Shown: positions 58,401 to 64,000 of the stretch, in pieces
Numbering within the stretch: the stretch's first letter is position 1
Layout: each line of letters opens with the position of its first letter
Assembly (NCBI GenBank): GCA_022575985.1
Contig: JAKSXM010000147.1
Location: 21,858,001-21,922,000, forward strand
Direction: 5' to 3'
Source of the DNA: Anagrus nilaparvatae
Lineage: Eukaryota > Arthropoda > Insecta > Hymenoptera > Mymaridae
DNA: 64,000 bases
Notes under the pieces: generated by a model
What the model was told of the DNA's origin: nothing
Seen by the model: only the letters and a program-made list of their open reading frames with translations
Database searches by the model: none
Translations under genes and position numbers: made by a program

Positions 58401-61400
58401 TTGAAATAAATTCATATTTTTATTATTGAGGTGTCTAATTTCTTTAAATTTTAAATTTTAGGTTATGTTCCATTTATCAAGTCGAACCTACTCTTTAATG
58501 GTTGAAAATGACGTAAAAAATTAGAATATAAAGTTCAAAAAAAGTTTTAGTATTTTGGTCATCAAATTTTTGTTCACATTTTAAATGCATAAAAATCATT
58601 TTCTTTTTTTCATTACATCTTAGGTTCTGGCCTCCTCCGAAATTTTTGGCCTCTCCCGAAAAAATTTGTTGGATACGTGCCTGTTATAAAATATAACAGT
58701 GCATAACCCAAAAATTCATGAAATAATATCTGCGTGGTTGATTACTTTGAGCATTAGGTTATAAATTAAATGTCTAGTTTTAGTTACATTTGCTATTTTC
58801 TTCATCTTTGGGCAATCTAGAAGATTTCTTATTTTTTTCTAAAAAGAACTCTTTTATTAAACCATAGTATTAAAGAATAAAAAACTCTCGAGAAATAAAA
58901 GAATTTTATTTTGACATTAAAGACATTTAACAAGGCATATTATAAAAAAGGAATTCTTTTTTCTTCTGTGCATTCATAATAATATTTTATCTACATAATC
59001 ATAAATGAAATTCTTCTTTCTCTTTTTATGTATATAATAAACATACCGCAAAAATAATAACAGTATAAAAAAAATCTTTGCATAATAGAATTGTGATAGA
59101 GTCTTGAAAGAAGCTGTGAAATTTTTGTTTTTTATGAAGACATAGAGAAGAACGTTTTGTGGTTTATAAATGTCTATTTTTAAATGATTTGGACATTCCT
59201 TTTTCTTTATTATCATAAATTATCAAGTAGGTATTTATACTTTTTAAGGATCGTTTTTCTAGCGGTAAATTTTATTTTTTTGAAAGTTTAGGTATACGCA
59301 AATTCTGGAAATATATTTAGCAAAAAGGAAGTAAAGAGTAAAATTTTTAATCACTTTTAAATTTTTAGGTCAGTAGTTTTCTTCTGAGTAAAAAATAAAA
59401 ATGAAATAAAAAATTTACAATTGATTTTTTTTTATTGGCATACTAAAATATAGCAAACTATACATTTTACGTGAATTTATTCCAAAAATAAGCATTGTTT
59501 GCAAATTTAATATACGAACGTGAGAAAATAATATAAATATATTGTTTAAAAAATAAATCAAAATATCATTTTTAGTTTTATGAACGTTTCTTTCTGGTTT
59601 CAGTCTTGTTCTCTCTTTGGAAATTATTTTCTATTTCTAAATTCACAGAAATAATCGTCATTTTTACTTCCATGGGAAAAGTGATTTTAATTTTTGTGAA
59701 AATATTTAACTTCAAAAAGTTTATCACAAATTGCATTTTAAACCAAATAAACATTTAAAACTAGTATTTTATTTTCTCTGCTGATTGTAAAGCTTTTCCT
59801 GCGTTTCTCTTCTTCGTTCAAAAAGCTTACGTGATTAAGAATAAGTTAACTCTCCGATCCTAATAGATGTAATAGTGAGCAATGAGCGACTTGAAAATTA
59901 AAAATCCAATTTTAAATAACACTTAAACATCAGGTACACGTTAAATGAAAACTGTGACATAATAAATTAACAAACTAAATAATTTTCCTTTTCTCTTTAA
60001 GCAATTTACTTGACACGTATATCAGAGAGAAGAAAACTAAAGCACATTTCAGCATCCATAATATTATTAAACCAACACGGTCTAACGAACCATTTAGATT
60101 TATAATTTCCAAGTTTCCTTTTTACAGTATACTAAACTAATTATGCCAAGATTTGAGATTTTTTAAAGAAGCAGAGAATCTTTTTCTGTAAACTTAGTGA
60201 AAATCATGTAATAAATTGATGTTCAAATTTTTTTTCCATTCCAAGTTTTCTTTTTTTTTGGTTAAAGTAGTTTAGTGAAACTTTTCTTCTGATGTATTAA
60301 TCAAGTTTTTTTTTTTATTCGAAACAAAAAAAAAAGAAGAAAATTTCTGTTTACGAGGGCTTTCCTCTTTATTTATAAATATATTTACAAGAGAAGAAAA
60401 GAATTCAATCAAATTGTCTGATTGCTTTTGGTCATTTGGAAATAAGAAATCTTTGTAAATTTATAAATGCGTATAAAAAAAAAACTTTCTCTTTTTTAGA
60501 TAAATATTTTTTTGTTTTTGAAGTATCGGAAATGGCTTTTTTTCATTAGAGAGATATTTATCTGCAGGCACGTATCCAAAAAAATTTTTTTCGGGGGGGG
60601 GCAGAATTTTATCAAAGGTTGAAAATTAAAAACTGCAATTTTTACACCTGATGTTTTGCAAGTTTTCAGCAGATTTTTGCGATTAAAAGTGCATTTTTAA
60701 ACCAATCCCAAAAACCAATAGTCATACATTTATTTCAATTTTTTCACTTGTTATTTGCTATTTCTATATACAGTAACCTCAAAAACGTTAAGAAAGCTAT
60801 TTTTATGATAGAAAAATAAAGACATGTAAGATTATTTACGAAACATAATTTCTACAAGGTTTGTGCGGGGTTCTTTTTCCTTTATCAGATAAAAAAAACT
60901 TGCTAAACAATTTGTAAAAATGAAACCAAGCGTTTTGCTTATAATTTTTTTATTTTAATGCAAAGGGACAAAGCAACCTTTTTGAAAAGTAAATCGTTTA
61001 TTTTTCTGCTAAATTTACTAAATTAAATTTTTCAATAATACTTTCTTCAAAAATTCTATTCGAAAAACAGCATTAACAATTATATCATTGCAGAGAATCG
61101 TTGAAAAATATGTCCTACTTACACTGACAATTTTATAATTTTATTGAATCCAAAGTGTTATCAAGTACAGCTATCTTCTTGATAATCGATTACAAGAAAA
61201 GGATTGAGTTTAATAAAATCTGGCAAACACTTGCAACTATTCTATTTATTAATACAAATTCGTTCTATATTTAATTTTTGCCTTAAACATTTGCAATGCT
61301 CTTTTGAAATTCTTTTTCATTACGGATTCGAAATCTACTAATGATCATGAGCATTTAAAAAAAGTTTTATTTGACTTCATCCGGTTTTTGGTTACGGCAG

Positions 61401-62160
61401 ATTCTTTTAATAGCAGCATTTATAAAAAATTCTTTATTTTATTTCTAAAAGTTGAGATTACGCTTTTTAAAAAAAGCCAACAATACTGAATAGGTTGCAA
61501 CATTTACGTTGTGATTACTATCTTTTGTACTTTTAAGCATTGAATATACGTGGACAAAAGAGCCGATGGTTTCATTACTTTAGACATTCGTGGTGGACAA
61601 CAGTACCTACACGTAAGCGGAATGCTTACTGAAAAGAACAAACTTTTTTTGCAATTCTAACTTTAAAACATTGGAGATACGAAAAAAAACGATTTTCTAA
61701 TTTACTACTTGTAATATCAATTAAATAATTTTAGATATTTTATAGGAGTTTTAGAAAAAAAAAGAAATCACTGACGGTTATGATTGATTAAGATAATTTT
61801 TGGAGAAATACTGTACACAAATATAATATACTGTCTTAGTTTTTAAGTATTTTTTAATGTTATTTTATTATACAAAAAGGGGCCAATTTTCGTATATAAA
61901 TTTTTTTATCAATCGTATTAATTTCAATGTTTCTTTTTTGTTTCAGGTACTTAAAAATTTTATTTCAACATTATAAATTTAAATTTGGTAATGTAAAAAA
62001 TATTTAAATATTAAATACAACAACTTATATGAAACAGGAATTCAGGATTCAATATTTAATAATCCATTATTGCTTTTTAAAAATTCTACAATAGTTAAAA
62101 AATCAAGTTAAAAAAAAATTTTTACCAATTTGTTTTAAATTTCGTAGTTATCAGCTCTTA
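55450..62160. other. Long AT-rich stretch with few features
   Basis: No gene is recognised. Noted pieces: 58065-58310 (inverted copy of 50830-51080), and two related lone repeat ends in opposite orientation at about 58640-58690 ('ttggatacgtgcctgttata') and about 60562-60602 ('aggcacgtatccaaaaaaat', followed by a G-run). Short ORFs are low-complexity noise. Confidence 0.5.
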
Positions 62161-62172
62161 AAAATGAATATT

Positions 62173-62286
62173 TTAGGCTGAGTATACCAATTAGTGAGCA
62201 AAGTATTCCCTATTCCCTATTAATGACCACTCGTCTTACATTAGAATAACGCGGTATTGGAGATTAATTGGTAGAGTCAGCCTATA
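62173..62286. mobile_element. Very short MITE-like inverted repeat (about 110 bp)
   Basis: 'taggctgagtataccaatta' at about 62174 is inverted relative to 'taattggtagagtcagccta' at about 62265. The interior is about 70 bp and unrelated to other repeats here. Confidence 0.55.
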
Positions 62287-62289
62287 TTC

Positions 62290-64000
62290 TAAACTTCAAC
62301 TCTAAGAATATCGTTCAACAAAGTTTAATGTCATAATTACATTAATTAAATGACAAAATAATCTTATTTATTTAAATATTCATTTGTTTAACTATACATA
62401 ATTTAATTTAATTAGGTTACATCAGAATAATTTCGCTGTTTGCTTTCATTTTTATTTTATTTAATCTTTTAAGTAATAATAAAAAAAAGTGATCATCATA
62501 TTTATTAGATAGAAAAAGCTTTTTCTATTCATTTACTTTTGCTTCTCCATCTTGTTACTTGGCAGAAGTCCAAAATCGACTTTTCCCCCTTTTTTTTATT
62601 CATTCCATTCATTCGTTCACATAATTTCAAGTGTACTTTTTTTATCGCTTCAACTGCAGAGAATTGCCATTATAAATAAATTTATAGTTAAAGCAAAGCG
62701 ACCTAACCTTAAAAAAGAAAAGTAAATTTCTACCTACCTATAGAATACACAATTTGCTAATATGAACAAAATTTTTTTTTATTAGAACTTATTAGACTAC
62801 TTAATTCTTTGTAACTAAAAGGAAGAGGGGCAAATATTTGGACAAATCTGCTTTTGTTAGGATTAGTTTTGGTGAAAAAAATGTTACGAATTCGGTTCTT
62901 AATTTTAGGTCATTTCTTTGACGATATTGGCCAAAATGTGCCCCGTTTAAATAATATTGGACGTTACTAACCCGAATAAAAATTTAGTCTGGAACCTGAT
63001 TCTTAAAATTTGGCCCAGTCAATTATTTATTTAACTAAATTAAGTAAACTAAATCTTTTTTATATTAGTAAAATTCTATTCAGGAATGATTTTTTAAAGA
63101 TTAAAAAGAAAAATCCAACACAAAAAACAGTTTGAAAAAGTATGAGCCTAAGAATTGCCCCGAATTTTATCATATTGAGGGTTAAGGTGTTGATCAATAT
63201 GCAAGTTGATTAGTACGATTTAGAAAAAGGTAGTCCCTCCTCCCCATTTTTTCGTGTTATTTTCAAAAAACCAGTTTTCCAATGTTATTTAAATGAGGCA
63301 AATTTTGGCGATTATCCTTAAAACATTGGCCGAAAATTAAAAATCCGCTACCTTTTTTGACAAAAAAGGTGTAAGCAAAGCTGTATACACATGTTTTTCT
63401 AGAATTTTTCAACTAAAAAATCTGTATAAAAGAGTTTAAATTTTAATTTTAAAAGAAAAAAAAATAAATTAAATATCTAAATCTAAATAAAGCCGAAAAA
63501 TTTATGGGTTTAATGACTTTCTGCGATTCTATTTTATTTTAAGAAATTATTTTATTTAAAAAAAAAAAGATATTTTAATAAGGATTAACTACATTTAAAA
63601 AAGAAAAAGTGCTTTACTTTTGTAAATTTACATAAAATTGTTTGAAGGAATATTTAATTGAGTTACGCATAAATTTTGAATAAATGATTTCAAACCGTTT
63701 CTTACTTATTGATTACTTAATCATCGATAAAATGAGAAGAACGGATATATTAAAAAAGCTAAAATTAAATAAATATAGCAATATAAATTATAAGTTGATG
63801 ACTAGATTTTTTGTTTTAAAAAAATGCGTTTATCGATTTTATAGAGTTTTAATTAACCAGTAAGTATTTATGTCTCCTTTATTATTATCATTATTAGTCC
63901 ATAAAACAACTTTCACAGCAACAGATGACGTTGTTATAAAATTGCATTAAATATGAAATTGTAAAAAAAATTAAAAAGGCATCCTATGGAGTTTATAAAA
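62290..64000. other. AT-rich stretch without recognised features
   Basis: No gene, RNA gene or structured repeat was identified up to the window edge. Confidence 0.5.

Overview
This window looks like nuclear DNA from an arthropod, most likely an insect. It is very AT-rich. It carries LINE retrotransposons with endonuclease and reverse transcriptase, a tRNA-derived SINE, a MULE DNA transposon with a FLYWCH domain and a spliced transposase, and dozens of long inverted-repeat (foldback/MITE) elements. There is no bacterial-style operon, no CRISPR array, and almost no dense coding sequence. Species cannot be read from the sequence; an AT-rich insect such as a parasitoid wasp or a hemipteran is a guess.

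Only one host gene can be supported. It is a first coding exon at 11641-12473 (+ strand, good Kozak context, clean GT donor). It encodes a low-complexity, basic, Thr/Asn/Ser-rich N-terminus of an unrecognised, probably nuclear, protein. A more mixed-composition stretch upstream (about 10.86-11.64 kb) probably holds its promoter and 5' UTR. No continuation exon was identified, so much of 12.5-64 kb may be a very long, transposon-filled first intron, or intergenic DNA.

Layout: 0.2-0.7 kb short tandem repeats; 1.16-1.56 kb small palindrome; 2.05-3.24 kb non-autonomous DNA element with a GC-richer core; 3.47-3.60 kb GAATTC array; 3.93-8.3 kb hairpin-ended element containing a 2.3 kb foldback (5.24-7.54 kb); 8.65-9.22 kb near-perfect palindrome; 9.54-9.68 kb 16-bp minisatellite; 11.6-12.5 kb host exon; 12.7-18.1 kb several MITEs and foldbacks; 19.67-23.43 kb MULE with other elements nested in both of its terminal repeats; 24.56-26.1 kb three unrelated tandem repeat families; 26.23-30.74 kb nearly full-length LINE on the minus strand; 31.36-33.49 kb nested TIR element with an internal palindrome; 34.14-35.83 kb tRNA-derived SINE split by a 1.2 kb DNA transposon; 41.73-42.42 kb TTAA-flanked palindrome; 43.49-44.56 kb decayed Jockey-like LINE; 51.8-52.7 kb solo foldback arm; 54.33-55.44 kb hAT-like element. 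The rest (35.85-41.7, 44.7-51.8, 55.4-64 kb) is AT-rich DNA with few recognisable features.

The most notable observation is in the 26-30.7 kb LINE. Its ORF1 ends in the heptamer A_AAA_AAC directly before the UAA stop. ORF2 lies in the -1 frame, is open from that point and has no in-frame AUG before the catalytic start of the endonuclease. This suggests ORF2 is made by programmed -1 ribosomal frameshifting.
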